A stretch of DNA of 64,000 nucleotides from NCBI RefSeq assembly GCF_024753135.1, contig NZ_JANUGP010000002.1, positions 186,001 through 250,000 on the forward strand. Reading direction: 5' to 3'. The notes beneath the pieces are model-generated. The model made no database searches. It saw only the letters and a list, made by a program, of their open reading frames with translations, and had not been told where the DNA came from. Source of the stretch: Streptomyces pyxinicus. GTDB lineage: Bacteria > Actinomycetota > Actinomycetes > Streptomycetales > Streptomycetaceae. A program made the translations under genes and the position numbers. Shown piece by piece: positions 17,248 through 25,786 of the stretch (position 1 is its first letter; each line of letters begins with the position of its first letter).

Positions 17248-17723
17248 GACCGGCTCCAGTGGCCCGACTTGCCGCCCGTCTTCTCCTCCACGCGCACGTC
17301 CGTGATGACCGCTCCCTTGTCGACCGCCTTCACCATGTCGATCACGGTGAGCGCGGCGACCGTCACCGCGGTGAGGGCCTCCATCTCGACACCCGTGCGG
17401 TCCGTCGTCTTCACGGTGGCCAGGATCTCGACGGCGTCGTCCGCGACCGACAGATCCAGTCTCACACCCGACACCGACAACGGATGGCACAGCGGGATCA
17501 GGTCCGGGGTCCGTTTGGCGCCCATGATGCCCGCGATACGCGCGGTGGCCAGGGCGTCACCCTTGGGCACCCCCTCGCCGCGCAGCAGCTCGACCACGCG
17601 CGGGGAGACGAGGACCCGGCCGCTGGCACGGGCGGTGCGCGCGGTCACGTCCTTCCCGGATACGTCGACCATGCGGGCCGCGCCCGCCTCGTCGATGTGG
17701 GTCAGTCGGTCCTGCGTACTCAT
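17244..17723 (-). CDS. moaC: Cyclic pyranopterin monophosphate synthase MoaC
   Basis: A 159-residue MoaC, which converts the cyclic GTP intermediate to cPMP in molybdenum cofactor synthesis. The diagnostic segments are L-T-H-I-D at the start, I-P-L-C-H-P-L, G-V-E-M-E-A-L-T, and M-V-K-A-V-D-K containing the catalytic lysines. ATG 17723 is chosen over the upstream GTG 17786, because homologues begin near S-T-Q-D-R-L-T-H-I and GGGAG lies upstream. It is separated by 124 bp from the glp/moeA gene and coupled to mog by an ATGA overlap. Confidence 0.93.
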   Translation of the reverse strand: MSTQDRLTHIDEAGAARMVDVSGKDVTARTARASGRVLVSPRVVELLRGEGVPKGDALATARIAGIMGAKRTPDLIPLCHPLSVSGVRLDLSVADDAVEILATVKTTDRTGVEMEALTAVTVAALTVIDMVKAVDKGAVITDVRVEEKTGGKSGHWSRS

Positions 17724-17847
17724 GATGTGCGGCGCTCCCGGTCCGGGCCCGTCGCGGTGCGGCGCACGGGCCTGTGTGCGCGACACGGTACCGCCAAGCG
17801 GACGCGCGTACCGGACCAGGATCGCCCCGGTGCCCGGCGGGCGCGCG

Positions 17848-19170
17848 TCAGCCGAGCAGCACGACCTCCAGCTCGGTGCCGGATTCGACGGTCTCCACGT
17901 CCTCGGGGACGATGATCAGCGCGTCCGCGTGCGCCAGCGCGGCGACCAGGTGGGAGCCCGCGCCCCCGACGGGGATCACCTCGCCGTCCGCGTACGCCCC
18001 GCGCAGGAACTGGCGGCGCCCCTTGGGCGAGCGCAGCGTCCTCTCCGCCTTCACGACGGCCCGCGCGCGGGGGCGGTGCACGTCCGGCAGGCCCATGAGC
18101 GCGCGGATGGCGGGGCGGACGAACAACTCGAAGGAGACGTACGACGACACCGGGTTGCCGGGCAGCGCCAGCAGGGGGGTGTGGTCCGGGCCGATGGAAC
18201 CGAAGCCCTGGGGCTTGCCCGGCTGCATGGCGAGCTTGCGGAAGTCGATGCCCGCGCCCGCCTCGTCCTCGTCGCCGACGTGCGCCAGCGCCTCCTTGAC
18301 GACGTCGTACGCGCCGACGCTCACCCCGCCCGTGGTCACCATCAGGTCCGCGCGGACGAGCTGGTCCTCGATGGTGGAGCGCAGCGTCTCCGCGTCGTCC
18401 GCGACGGCGCCCACCCGGTAGGCGATGGCGCCGGCATCGCGCGCGGCGGCGGTGAGGGCGAAGCTGTTGGAGTCGTAGATCTGGCCGTGGGCCAACGCCT
18501 CGCCGGGCTGCACGAGTTCACTGCCGGTGGAGACGACGACCACGCGCGGGCGCGGGCGCACGCGGACCGTGCCGCGGCCGATCGCGGCGAGCAGCGCGAT
18601 CTGCGGCGGGCCGAGGATCGTCCCGGCCTCCAGGGCGCGTTCGCCGGCCCGCACGTCGCTGCCCTTGTCGCGCACGTGCGCGCGTGCCTCGGCGGAGCGG
18701 TGCACGCGCACCTGCCCCTGCGCGCCCTCGGGAGCCAGGCTGCGCGCGCGCATGCCGCTGACCGGGCCCTCGCCGAGGCCGCCGTCGGTCCACTCGACCG
18801 GTACGACGGTTTCGGCGCCCGGCGGCAGCGGTGCGCCGGTCATGATGCGGACCGCCTGGCCGGGGCCCACCCGCGCCGGGTCGGCCGCGCCCGCCGCGGC
18901 GTCCCCGACGACGTCGAGGACGGCCGGGAACTCCTCGCCGGCGCCCGCGATGTCCGCGACCCGCACCGCGTACCCGTCCATGGAGCTGTTGTCGAACGGG
19001 GGCAGCGACACCGGCACCAGCACGTCGTCGACCAGGACACAGCCCTGGGCGTCGAGGAGTTGCAGCTCGATCGGCTCCAGGGGGCGCACGGTCGAGAGGA
19101 TGTCCTCCAGGTGCTCGTCCACCGACCACGGCTGGTCGGGGTCGTGCGGGCGGGTCGCGGCGCTGCTCAA
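17848..19170 (-). CDS. glp: Gephyrin-like molybdotransferase (Glp / MoeA family)
   Basis: A 440-residue MoeA-family protein. It has the MoeA signatures N-S-S-M-D-G-Y-A near residue 61, I-M-T-G-A-P-L-P-P-G, the MPT-binding T-T-G-G-V-S-V-G-A-Y-D and L-P-G-N-P-V-S-S. MoeA inserts molybdate into adenylylated molybdopterin. In corynebacteria a homologue in the same neighbourhood (galU-glp-rimJ-glpR) has been recruited as Glp, an FtsZ-binding division protein whose receptor is GlpR. Because sepX/glpR is nearby here, this copy may be the division-linked one, although flanking moaC and mog also fit enzymatic MoeA. It starts with TTG overlapping the galU stop (TTGA). Confidence 0.85.
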   Translation of the reverse strand: MSSAATRPHDPDQPWSVDEHLEDILSTVRPLEPIELQLLDAQGCVLVDDVLVPVSLPPFDNSSMDGYAVRVADIAGAGEEFPAVLDVVGDAAAGAADPARVGPGQAVRIMTGAPLPPGAETVVPVEWTDGGLGEGPVSGMRARSLAPEGAQGQVRVHRSAEARAHVRDKGSDVRAGERALEAGTILGPPQIALLAAIGRGTVRVRPRPRVVVVSTGSELVQPGEALAHGQIYDSNSFALTAAARDAGAIAYRVGAVADDAETLRSTIEDQLVRADLMVTTGGVSVGAYDVVKEALAHVGDEDEAGAGIDFRKLAMQPGKPQGFGSIGPDHTPLLALPGNPVSSYVSFELFVRPAIRALMGLPDVHRPRARAVVKAERTLRSPKGRRQFLRGAYADGEVIPVGGAGSHLVAALAHADALIIVPEDVETVESGTELEVVLLG

Positions 19171-20078
19171 GACTGCTGCATCTCCTCGGCTACGTAACTG
19201 CGGAGCCAGGTCCGGAAGTCCGGGCCCAGGTCTTCACGTTCGCATGCGAGTCTGACAATGGCACGCAGATAGTCGCCACGGTCTCCGGTGTCATAGCGGC
19301 GGCCCTTGAAGACGACACCGTGCACCGGGCCGCCGGTCTTCTCGTCCTGGGCGAGCTGCTGGAGGGCGTCGGTCAGCTGGATCTCGCCACCGCGGCCGGG
19401 CTCGGTCGTGCGCAGTATGCCGAAGACGTGGGGGTCGAGGACATAGCGGCCGATGATCGCGTAGTTCGACGGGGCGTCCGCCGGGTCCGGCTTCTCCACC
19501 AGGCCGGTCACCTTCACCACGTCGCCGTCGGCGCCGGGTTCGACCGCCGCGCAGCCGTAGAGGTGGATCTGCTCGGGCGCGACCTCCATGAGCGCGATCA
19601 CGCTGCCGCCGTGCCGCTCCTGCACCTCGATCATGCGCTGGAGCAGCGGGTCGCGCGGGTCGATCAGGTCGTCGCCGAGCAGGACGGCGAAGGGCTCCTG
19701 GCCGACGTGCGGCTCGGCGCACAGCACGGCGTGGCCGAGGCCCCTGGGGTCGCCCTGGCGCACGTAGTGCATCGTGGCCAGATCGCTGGACTCCCGCACC
19801 TTCGAGAGGCGTTCGGCGTCGCCCTTCTTCTCCAGCGCCGACTCCAGCTCGTAGTTGCGGTCGAAGTGGTCTTCGAGGGGGCGCTTGTTGCGACCGGTGA
19901 TCATGAGCACGTCGTCGAGCCCCGCCGACACGGCCTCCTCGACCACGTACTGGATCGCCGGCTTGTCCACGACCGGCAGCATCTCCTTGGGAGTGGCCTT
20001 GGTGGCCGGCAGGAACCGGGTGCCGAGGCCCGCTGCGGGAATGACAGCCTTGCTGATCCTGGGGTGCGACTGAGTCAT
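19167..20078 (-). CDS. galU: UTP-glucose-1-phosphate uridylyltransferase
   Basis: A 303-residue nucleotidyltransferase that makes UDP-glucose from UTP and glucose-1-phosphate for cell-wall and exopolysaccharide synthesis. The nucleotide-binding N-terminus A-A-G-L-G-T-R-F-L-P-A-T-K-A-x-P-K-E-M-L-P is complete, followed by D-K-P-A-I-Q-Y-V-V-E-E-A and the conserved G-L-V-E-K-P. TAAGGT is 7 nt upstream of ATG 20078, with no Shine-Dalgarno, so transcription of the five-gene operon probably starts at the first codon. It is divergent from the 5-formyl-THF cyclo-ligase gene. Confidence 0.95.
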   Translation of the reverse strand: MTQSHPRISKAVIPAAGLGTRFLPATKATPKEMLPVVDKPAIQYVVEEAVSAGLDDVLMITGRNKRPLEDHFDRNYELESALEKKGDAERLSKVRESSDLATMHYVRQGDPRGLGHAVLCAEPHVGQEPFAVLLGDDLIDPRDPLLQRMIEVQERHGGSVIALMEVAPEQIHLYGCAAVEPGADGDVVKVTGLVEKPDPADAPSNYAIIGRYVLDPHVFGILRTTEPGRGGEIQLTDALQQLAQDEKTGGPVHGVVFKGRRYDTGDRGDYLRAIVRLACEREDLGPDFRTWLRSYVAEEMQQS

Positions 20079-20140
20079 GCCCGCAACCTTATCCGGTGCC
20101 TTTGTGGGTTATCTGTGGCTCCGATTTGGTTGACCCTTGT

Positions 20141-20797
20141 ATGGCTGCAATGAGTAGAAGGGCGCGGGAACGACCCGTGGAACACGTAGGACGCAGCGGC
20201 GAGCCTGACAAGCGATGGTTGCGCCGGGAGTTCCTCTCGATGAGGAACAGGTTGACGGACGATGACGTCCGCGAGGCGGGACGCGCGCTGGCCGGACACG
20301 CCCTGCGGCTGCCCGAGCTGGCGCGGGCGCGCACGGTGGCGGCGTACGTCTCGGTGGGCGGCGAACCGGACACCCGCGCGCTGCTGGACGCGCTGCGCGC
20401 GCGAGGGGTGCGTGTCCTGCTCCCCGCGCTGTTGCCCGACAACGACCTGGACTGGGGCGAGTACACCGGCCCGGACTCCCTGACGGAGATCCGGCACGGC
20501 GGGAAGATGGCGCTGTTCGAGCCCGCCGGCGCCCGCCTCGGCCCGAGCGCCGTGACGCGGGCGGACGTCGTCCTGCTGCCCGGGCTCGCGGTGGACGCGC
20601 GCGGGATGCGGCTGGGGCGCGGCGGCGGCTCGTACGACCGCGTGCTGGACCGGCTGGAGCGCGCGGGGGCACGCCCCCGGCTCGTGGTGCTGCTGTACGA
20701 CACGGAGGTCGTCGTCCGCGTCCCGGCGGAGGCGCACGACAAGCCGGTGCACGCGGTGGTGACGCCCTCCGGCACCCGCCACTTCACCGGCGACTGA
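20141..20797 (+). CDS. 5-formyltetrahydrofolate cyclo-ligase
   Basis: About 218 residues. The conserved K-R-x-x-R-R-E-F helix starts the domain (DKRWLRREFLSMRNRL), and the C-terminal nucleotide-binding motif G-M-R-L-G-R-G-G-G-S-Y-D-R is intact. It uses ATP to convert 5-formyl-THF to 5,10-methenyl-THF, returning stored folate to the one-carbon pool. The start is uncertain. ATG 20141, ATG 20150 and GTG 20096 are all in frame and none has a clear ribosome-binding site. A large palindromic terminator follows. Confidence 0.9.
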   Translation: MAAMSRRARERPVEHVGRSGEPDKRWLRREFLSMRNRLTDDDVREAGRALAGHALRLPELARARTVAAYVSVGGEPDTRALLDALRARGVRVLLPALLPDNDLDWGEYTGPDSLTEIRHGGKMALFEPAGARLGPSAVTRADVVLLPGLAVDARGMRLGRGGGSYDRVLDRLERAGARPRLVVLLYDTEVVVRVPAEAHDKPVHAVVTPSGTRHFTGD

Positions 20798-20810
20798 CCG
20801 GGCGGCGACG

Positions 20811-20848
20811 CGAAACGGCCCTCCACGCGCGCGTGGAGGGCCGTTTCG
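20811..20848. terminator. Bidirectional palindromic terminator
   Basis: A perfect 38-bp palindrome (cgaaacggccctccacgcg joined to its complement), so a stem of up to 17 bp closed by a GCGC turn. It lies 14 bp past the cyclo-ligase stop and 43 bp before the convergent acylase stop, and so serves both genes. Confidence 0.85.
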
Positions 20849-20890
20849 ATGATCCGCCGGTTCGCCGGTGAGCCGGTTCGGCTCAGCGGC

Positions 20891-23719
20891 TCACGGCTTG
20901 AGGACGAGGGTGTCGCTCGTGCTCTTGCCGACCGCCTTGGCGGAGAAGGACCAGGGAAGCAGCTCGCCCTTGGCCCACTTGCCGGTCTGGTCCGTGTAGT
21001 GCGCGCTGAAGGCGTGCCCCGAGGCGCCGGTCAGGTTGATCCACTTGGACTTGTCGAGGTCGGCGAGGTTGACGACCATCCGCATGGACGGCACCCAGAC
21101 CACGTTGTAGCCGCCGGCGGCGTTCCAGCCGGTCGCGTTCACGGTGGCCTCGCCGCCGCTGAGCTTCCAGGGGCCGCGGTTGAGCACGTACTGGAGGATC
21201 TCGGGGCCCTCGGTGCCGAGCGTCTGGTTCTTCAGGAACAGGCGGTGCAGCCGGCCCCAGCTCCAGGTGTCGATGTCCTTGCCGAGCTTGGCGGTCAGCT
21301 CCCAGCGGGCGTCGATCATGGCGCGGGCGAAGAGCTGGTCGCGGTTGTTCGCGGCCGGGCGGGTGCCGGACTTGGGCGTCTTCCACCAGTCGCTGTCCGG
21401 CTTGTCCATCAGGGTGCGCACGACCTCGAACCAGCGGTCGCCGCCGTCCGGCTGCGCCTGGTCGGCGTCCCGCTCACCGCACTCGCGGACCTTGGTGTCC
21501 TCGTCCACCGGGCCGGTGCTGTCGATCTTGTCGACCCGCAGGCACTGGCCCTTGACGCGCAGTTCCTTGGGCAGCTTGTTGCCGAAGGCGAGCTTCAGGA
21601 TGTTGCGCCAGACGGCGTTGAAGTACGCCGCCGCGCCGGAGTCGGCTTCCTGGGTGTAGTCCCAGCCCTCCAGGAGCTTCTGCGCCTCGCGGACGTCCGG
21701 GTCCTTCAGGTTGAGCTTCAGCAGCTTGGGCACCAGGAGCTTGGCGATCTCGCTGCTGTTGTCCAGCTGCATCTGGCGCATGTCGTCGGTGGAGATCTTG
21801 CCGCCGTCCTTGATCTTGGACTCGATCAGGTCGGTGATGCGCTGGCTGCGGGTGCCGTAGCCCCAGTCGGTGGTGAGGGTGTACGGGTACTTGTCCTTGT
21901 CGACCACGGCCTGGTTGGCGGTGACGATGTAGCCGCGCTTGGGGTCGTACTCGTAGGGCAGCTCGTCCTGCTTGATGAAGCCGGTCCACTTGTACTTCGA
22001 GTCCCAGCCCGGTGCCGGGATGGAGCCGTCGTCCGCTGCGGAGCGGGTGGGGATCTTGCCGGGCAGGGTGTAGCCGATGTGCTCGCTGTCGGCGTAGACC
22101 AGGTTCTGCGAGGGGACGTCGAACAGTGCGGCCGCCTGCCGGAAGTCGCTCCAGTCCGCGGCCTTGTCGAGCGCGAAAACGGCGTCCATGGAGGTGCCCG
22201 GGTCGAGCGCGGTCCACCTCAGGGCGATGCCGTAGCCGTCGCCGCGGTCGGGCGCGGCCGTGTTGACGGTGGCCTTCTTGCCGACCTGCACGAGTTCGTC
22301 GTCGCGGTCGGAGAGCAGCGGCATCCCGTCCCGGGTCTGGCGGACGACGATCGACTTGGACGTGCCGCCGGCGACCTTGATGGTCTCCTCGCGGGTCGTG
22401 AACGGCCGGATCTTGCCGTCGGACAGATACCCGTTCGCGGTCACCTTCTCCAGGTACAGGTCGGTGACGTCGACCCCGGAGTTGGTCATGCCCCAGGCGA
22501 TCTTCCCGTTGTGCCCGATGATCACACCGGGCATGCCGGCAAAGGTGTAGCCGGTGACGTCGTACTGGCACTTGCTGGAGACGGTCCGGCAGTGCAGGCC
22601 CATCTGGTACCAGACGGACGGCAGGGACGCCGACAGGTGCGGGTCGTTGGCGAGCAGCGGCTTGCCGGTGATGGTGTACTTCCCGGACACCACCCAGGAG
22701 TTGGAGCCGATGCCCTGGCCGTTCACGCCGACGGCGGTCGGCAGGTCGTCCAGGACCTTGTAGAGGCCCGACAGCTGGCTCGTGAGGCCCGATCCGGTCC
22801 CGCCCGAGGCGGACGAGCCGGTGGTGCCCTGCGTACCGGTCGTGCCCTGCGTGCCGGTCGTGCCCTGCGTGCCGGTCGTGCCCTGCGTGCCCGTGGAGGT
22901 GCTCGTGGAGCCGCCCTGCCGGAAGGTCTTCGTCAGCTCGTCGTACTGGCCTTCCTGCACGATCGGCTTGTTGCGGCTCGCGGGGTACTGCGGGTACAGG
23001 TCCTGGATCTGCTGCGGGCCGAGCCGGCTGGTCATCAGCGCGCGGTCGATCTCGTCCTGCATGTTGCCGCGCAGGTCCCAGGCCATGGCCTTGAGCCACG
23101 AGACGGAGTCGACCGGGGTCCACTTCTGCGGCTTGTAGTCGTTGGTGAAGCCCAGGGCCGCGTACTCCAGGGAGATGTCCTTGCCGTCCTTGCCCTGGAG
23201 GTAGGCGTTGACTCCCTTGGCGTACGCCTGGAGGTACTTCTTCGTGGCGGCCGACAGCTTGGTGTCGTACTCCTTCTCGGCGACCCGGTCCCAGCCGAGG
23301 GTGCGCAGGAACTCGTCGTTCTTGACCTGCCCCTGGCCGAACATCTCCGACAGGCGCCCGGAGGTCATGTGCCGGCGCACGTCCATCTCGTAGAACCGGT
23401 CCTGCGCCTGGACGTAGCCCTGTGCCATGAACAGGTCCTCGTCCGAGGAGGCGTAGATCTGCGGGATGCCGTAGCCGTCCCGCTTCACGTCGACCGGGCC
23501 GGACAGGCCCTGGAGCGAGATCGAGCCGGTGGTCTGCGGGAGGGAGGCGCGGACGGTGCTGATCGACCAGTAAGCGCCGTAGGCGATGCCTCCGATGATG
23601 GCCAGGACCAGCACGAGCACGAGGAGTCGGGCTTTGCGCCCCTTCTTCCTGCCTGACGTGACGGACGTGGCACCGGTGGTGGCGGTGTCACCCGTTGTGG
23701 CGGTGGTGTTCGGGGGCAT
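20891..23719 (-). CDS. Penicillin acylase family protein (Ntn hydrolase)
   Basis: 942 residues. An N-terminal anchor or signal helix (about 31-52, ARLLVLVLVLAIIGGIAYGAY) follows a Thr-rich cytoplasmic tip. The alpha chain then has the family sequence D-G-Y-G-I-P-Q-I-Y-A-S and A-Q-D-R-F-Y-E-M-D. Autocatalytic cleavage should occur before Ser339 (G-I-G-S-N-S-W), the nucleophile of the beta chain. N-D-P-H-L and the conserved catalytic Asn/Arg regions follow. Such enzymes hydrolyse amides, including acyl-homoserine lactones or lipopeptides. The true substrate is unknown. ATG 23719 has AAGGA 5 nt upstream. A T-G-T-Q-G-T repeat sits before the cleavage site. Confidence 0.92.
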   Translation of the reverse strand: MPPNTTATTGDTATTGATSVTSGRKKGRKARLLVLVLVLAIIGGIAYGAYWSISTVRASLPQTTGSISLQGLSGPVDVKRDGYGIPQIYASSDEDLFMAQGYVQAQDRFYEMDVRRHMTSGRLSEMFGQGQVKNDEFLRTLGWDRVAEKEYDTKLSAATKKYLQAYAKGVNAYLQGKDGKDISLEYAALGFTNDYKPQKWTPVDSVSWLKAMAWDLRGNMQDEIDRALMTSRLGPQQIQDLYPQYPASRNKPIVQEGQYDELTKTFRQGGSTSTSTGTQGTTGTQGTTGTQGTTGTQGTTGSSASGGTGSGLTSQLSGLYKVLDDLPTAVGVNGQGIGSNSWVVSGKYTITGKPLLANDPHLSASLPSVWYQMGLHCRTVSSKCQYDVTGYTFAGMPGVIIGHNGKIAWGMTNSGVDVTDLYLEKVTANGYLSDGKIRPFTTREETIKVAGGTSKSIVVRQTRDGMPLLSDRDDELVQVGKKATVNTAAPDRGDGYGIALRWTALDPGTSMDAVFALDKAADWSDFRQAAALFDVPSQNLVYADSEHIGYTLPGKIPTRSAADDGSIPAPGWDSKYKWTGFIKQDELPYEYDPKRGYIVTANQAVVDKDKYPYTLTTDWGYGTRSQRITDLIESKIKDGGKISTDDMRQMQLDNSSEIAKLLVPKLLKLNLKDPDVREAQKLLEGWDYTQEADSGAAAYFNAVWRNILKLAFGNKLPKELRVKGQCLRVDKIDSTGPVDEDTKVRECGERDADQAQPDGGDRWFEVVRTLMDKPDSDWWKTPKSGTRPAANNRDQLFARAMIDARWELTAKLGKDIDTWSWGRLHRLFLKNQTLGTEGPEILQYVLNRGPWKLSGGEATVNATGWNAAGGYNVVWVPSMRMVVNLADLDKSKWINLTGASGHAFSAHYTDQTGKWAKGELLPWSFSAKAVGKSTSDTLVLKP
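22824..22895 (-). repeat. Tandem 18-bp repeat within the acylase gene
   Basis: Four near-identical 18-bp units encode T-G-T-Q-G-T repeats around residues 275-300, in the alpha chain shortly before the autoprocessing site. They probably form a flexible linker, and copy number may vary between strains. Confidence 0.8.
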
Positions 23720-23987
23720 CGCTGTCCTTGCTGTCCTAACGCGAGCGGCAGGTCGGGCTGTGACTTTGAATGAGCGCTGGAGCAACCATAGGCGCAGGGC
23801 CCTGTCCCCCTTGACGCGGAGTCGGGAACCGGCGTGCACGAGCGTTCGATCTTGCCCCGCCGAGCGTCAAGAAAGCGTCAAGAGTTAGGTAAGGTAACGA
23901 AGTACTTGGGTGCGGTGCGCCGCAGCCTCGGGCTTGTGTACGTGCGTTCGCGCGCCCCCGCGCGCGGGCCAAGGAAGGGAACCGCCG

Positions 23988-25493
23988 CTGACTGTCCACC
24001 ACCTCAACCAGCTCCTGCTCGTCTGCTCCGTCGTCCTGCTCGTCGCCGTCGCGGCCGTCCGGATCTCCTCCCGCAGCGGGCTCCCCAGCCTGCTCGTCTA
24101 CCTGGCCATCGGCGTCCTCATGGGCCAGGACGGCATCGGCGACATCCGGTTCGACAGCGCCGAAGTGACCCAGGTCATGGGATACGCGGCCCTGGTCGTC
24201 ATCCTCGCCGAGGGCGGCCTGGGCACGAAGTGGAAGGAGACCCGGCCGATCCTGGCGTCCGCCTCCGTCCTGGCTACCGCGGGCGTCGCGATCAGCGTGG
24301 GTGTCACGGCCGCGGGCGCGCACTATCTGGTGGGGCTGGAATGGCGGCAGGCACTCATCATCGGTGCGGTGGTGTCGTCCACGGACGCGGCGGCGGTGTT
24401 CTCCGTCCTGCGCAGAATTCCCCTCCCCGCGCGCGTGACGGGCACGCTGGAGGCCGAGTCCGGCTTCAACGACGCCCCGGTGGTCATCCTGGTCGTCGCC
24501 TTCTCCACCGCGGGGCCGGTCGAGCACTGGTACGTCCTGCTGGGCGAGATCGTCCTGGAGCTGGCCATCGGCGCGGCCATCGGGCTCGCGGTGGGCTGGT
24601 TCGGCTCCTGGGGGCTCAAGCACGTGGCGCTGCCCGCCTCCGGTCTGTACCCGATCGCCGTGATGGCCATCGCCGTCACCGCCTACGCCGCCGGCGCGCT
24701 CGCCCACGGCAGCGGCTTCCTCGCGGTCTACCTCGCCTCGATGACGCTCGGCAACGCGAAACTCCCCCACTGGCCCGCCACGCGCGGGTTCGCCGAGGGG
24801 CTCGGCTGGATCGCCCAGATCGGCATGTTCGTCGTCCTCGGCCTGCTCGTCACCCCGCACGAGCTGGGCGACGACGTCTGGCCCGCCCTGGTCATCGGGC
24901 TCGTGCTGACCATGCTGGCCCGTCCGCTGAGCGTGATCCTCAGCCTGGCGCCGTTCCGCGTGCCGTGGCAGGAGCAGACCCTCATGTCGTGGGCCGGTCT
25001 GCGCGGTGCCGTGCCCATCATCCTGGCGACCATCCCGATGGTGAACGGCGTCGCCGGCAGCCGCCGCATCTTCAACATCGTCTTCGTCCTGGTCGTCGTG
25101 TACACCCTCGTCCAGGGGCCGACGCTGCCCTGGCTGGCGCGCAAGCTGCGCCTGGGCGAGCAGGGCGAGGCCTCCGACCTCGGCATCGAGTCGGCGCCCC
25201 TGGAGCGGCTGCGCGGCCACCTGCTGTCCGTCACGGTCCCCGAGGGCTCGCGGATGCACGGTGTGGAGGTCAACGAGCTGCGGCTGCCGCCGGGCGCCGC
25301 CGTCACCCTGGTGGTGCGCGAGGGCGAATCGTTCGTCCCGCTGCCCACGACGGTGCTGCGCCGGCGCGACGAGCTGCTGGTCGTCGCCACGGACCCGGTC
25401 CGCGACGCGGCGGAACGACGCCTGCGCGCGGTGGCCCACGGCGGCAAGCTGGCGGGGTGGCTCGGCACCGACGGGCAGGAGCGGGTGCGGTGA
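23988..25493 (+). CDS. Potassium/proton antiporter (CPA family with RCK_C domain)
   Basis: 501 residues if the start is CTG 23988. It has about twelve membrane helices with the CPA-type core (SSTDAAAVFSVLRR and E-S-G-F-N-D-A-P-V-V) and a C-terminal TrkA-C/RCK_C domain (about 400-480, LSVTVPEGSRMHGVEVNELR). It exchanges cations, probably K+, for protons. The only ATG/GTG start upstream (GTG 23910) has no ribosome-binding site, while GGAAGGGA lies exactly 7 nt before CTG 23988. The first helix begins 9 codons later (LNQLLLVCSVVLLVAVAAV). The CTG start is therefore inferred with good support. Confidence 0.88.
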   Translation: MTVHHLNQLLLVCSVVLLVAVAAVRISSRSGLPSLLVYLAIGVLMGQDGIGDIRFDSAEVTQVMGYAALVVILAEGGLGTKWKETRPILASASVLATAGVAISVGVTAAGAHYLVGLEWRQALIIGAVVSSTDAAAVFSVLRRIPLPARVTGTLEAESGFNDAPVVILVVAFSTAGPVEHWYVLLGEIVLELAIGAAIGLAVGWFGSWGLKHVALPASGLYPIAVMAIAVTAYAAGALAHGSGFLAVYLASMTLGNAKLPHWPATRGFAEGLGWIAQIGMFVVLGLLVTPHELGDDVWPALVIGLVLTMLARPLSVILSLAPFRVPWQEQTLMSWAGLRGAVPIILATIPMVNGVAGSRRIFNIVFVLVVVYTLVQGPTLPWLARKLRLGEQGEASDLGIESAPLERLRGHLLSVTVPEGSRMHGVEVNELRLPPGAAVTLVVREGESFVPLPTTVLRRRDELLVVATDPVRDAAERRLRAVAHGGKLAGWLGTDGQERVR

Positions 25494-25786
25494 GCGCGCG
25501 CCGGGCAGGCCCGAGTCACCGGGGTGTTGCGGGGCCCTCACACGGGCACCGAACACAGGTGTCCGCGCCCCATGGTGCTCGTTTTCACAGGAGCGCAAAC
25601 CCCGCCCCCTGTATTATCAAGGCACCCTGATCGAACCAACTCTGCCTGACGCAGAGCTGGCGCGACCCGTATGGCGGCCGGTACGCCCTCCGCAGTGGCC
25701 CCGGTATCTACCGCAGTTCCGCGCAAGAGGACAGCTCTCGGCGCCCCCGCACGGGCGCGCTACCAGGCGGTAGAAAGGCACGGGCC
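25494..25786. other. Intergenic region before the MFS gene, no gene assigned
   Basis: 293 bp. It includes a small hairpin ctctgc-ctgac-gcagag and an ORF continuation of doubtful value. Nothing here resembles a known RNA element. It probably holds the promoter and leader of the MFS gene. Confidence 0.5.

Noticed and set aside
23886..23905. ttaggtaaggtaacg upstream of the antiporter as an iron box
   Set aside because: Only one half resembles the DmdR/IdeR consensus and the second half lacks symmetry. No iron-related gene follows.
25494..25786. Continuation of an ORF (L-I-E-P-T-L-P-D-A-E-L-A-R-P) as a small gene
   Set aside because: No start codon with a ribosome-binding site, and it enters from a shadow frame of the antiporter.
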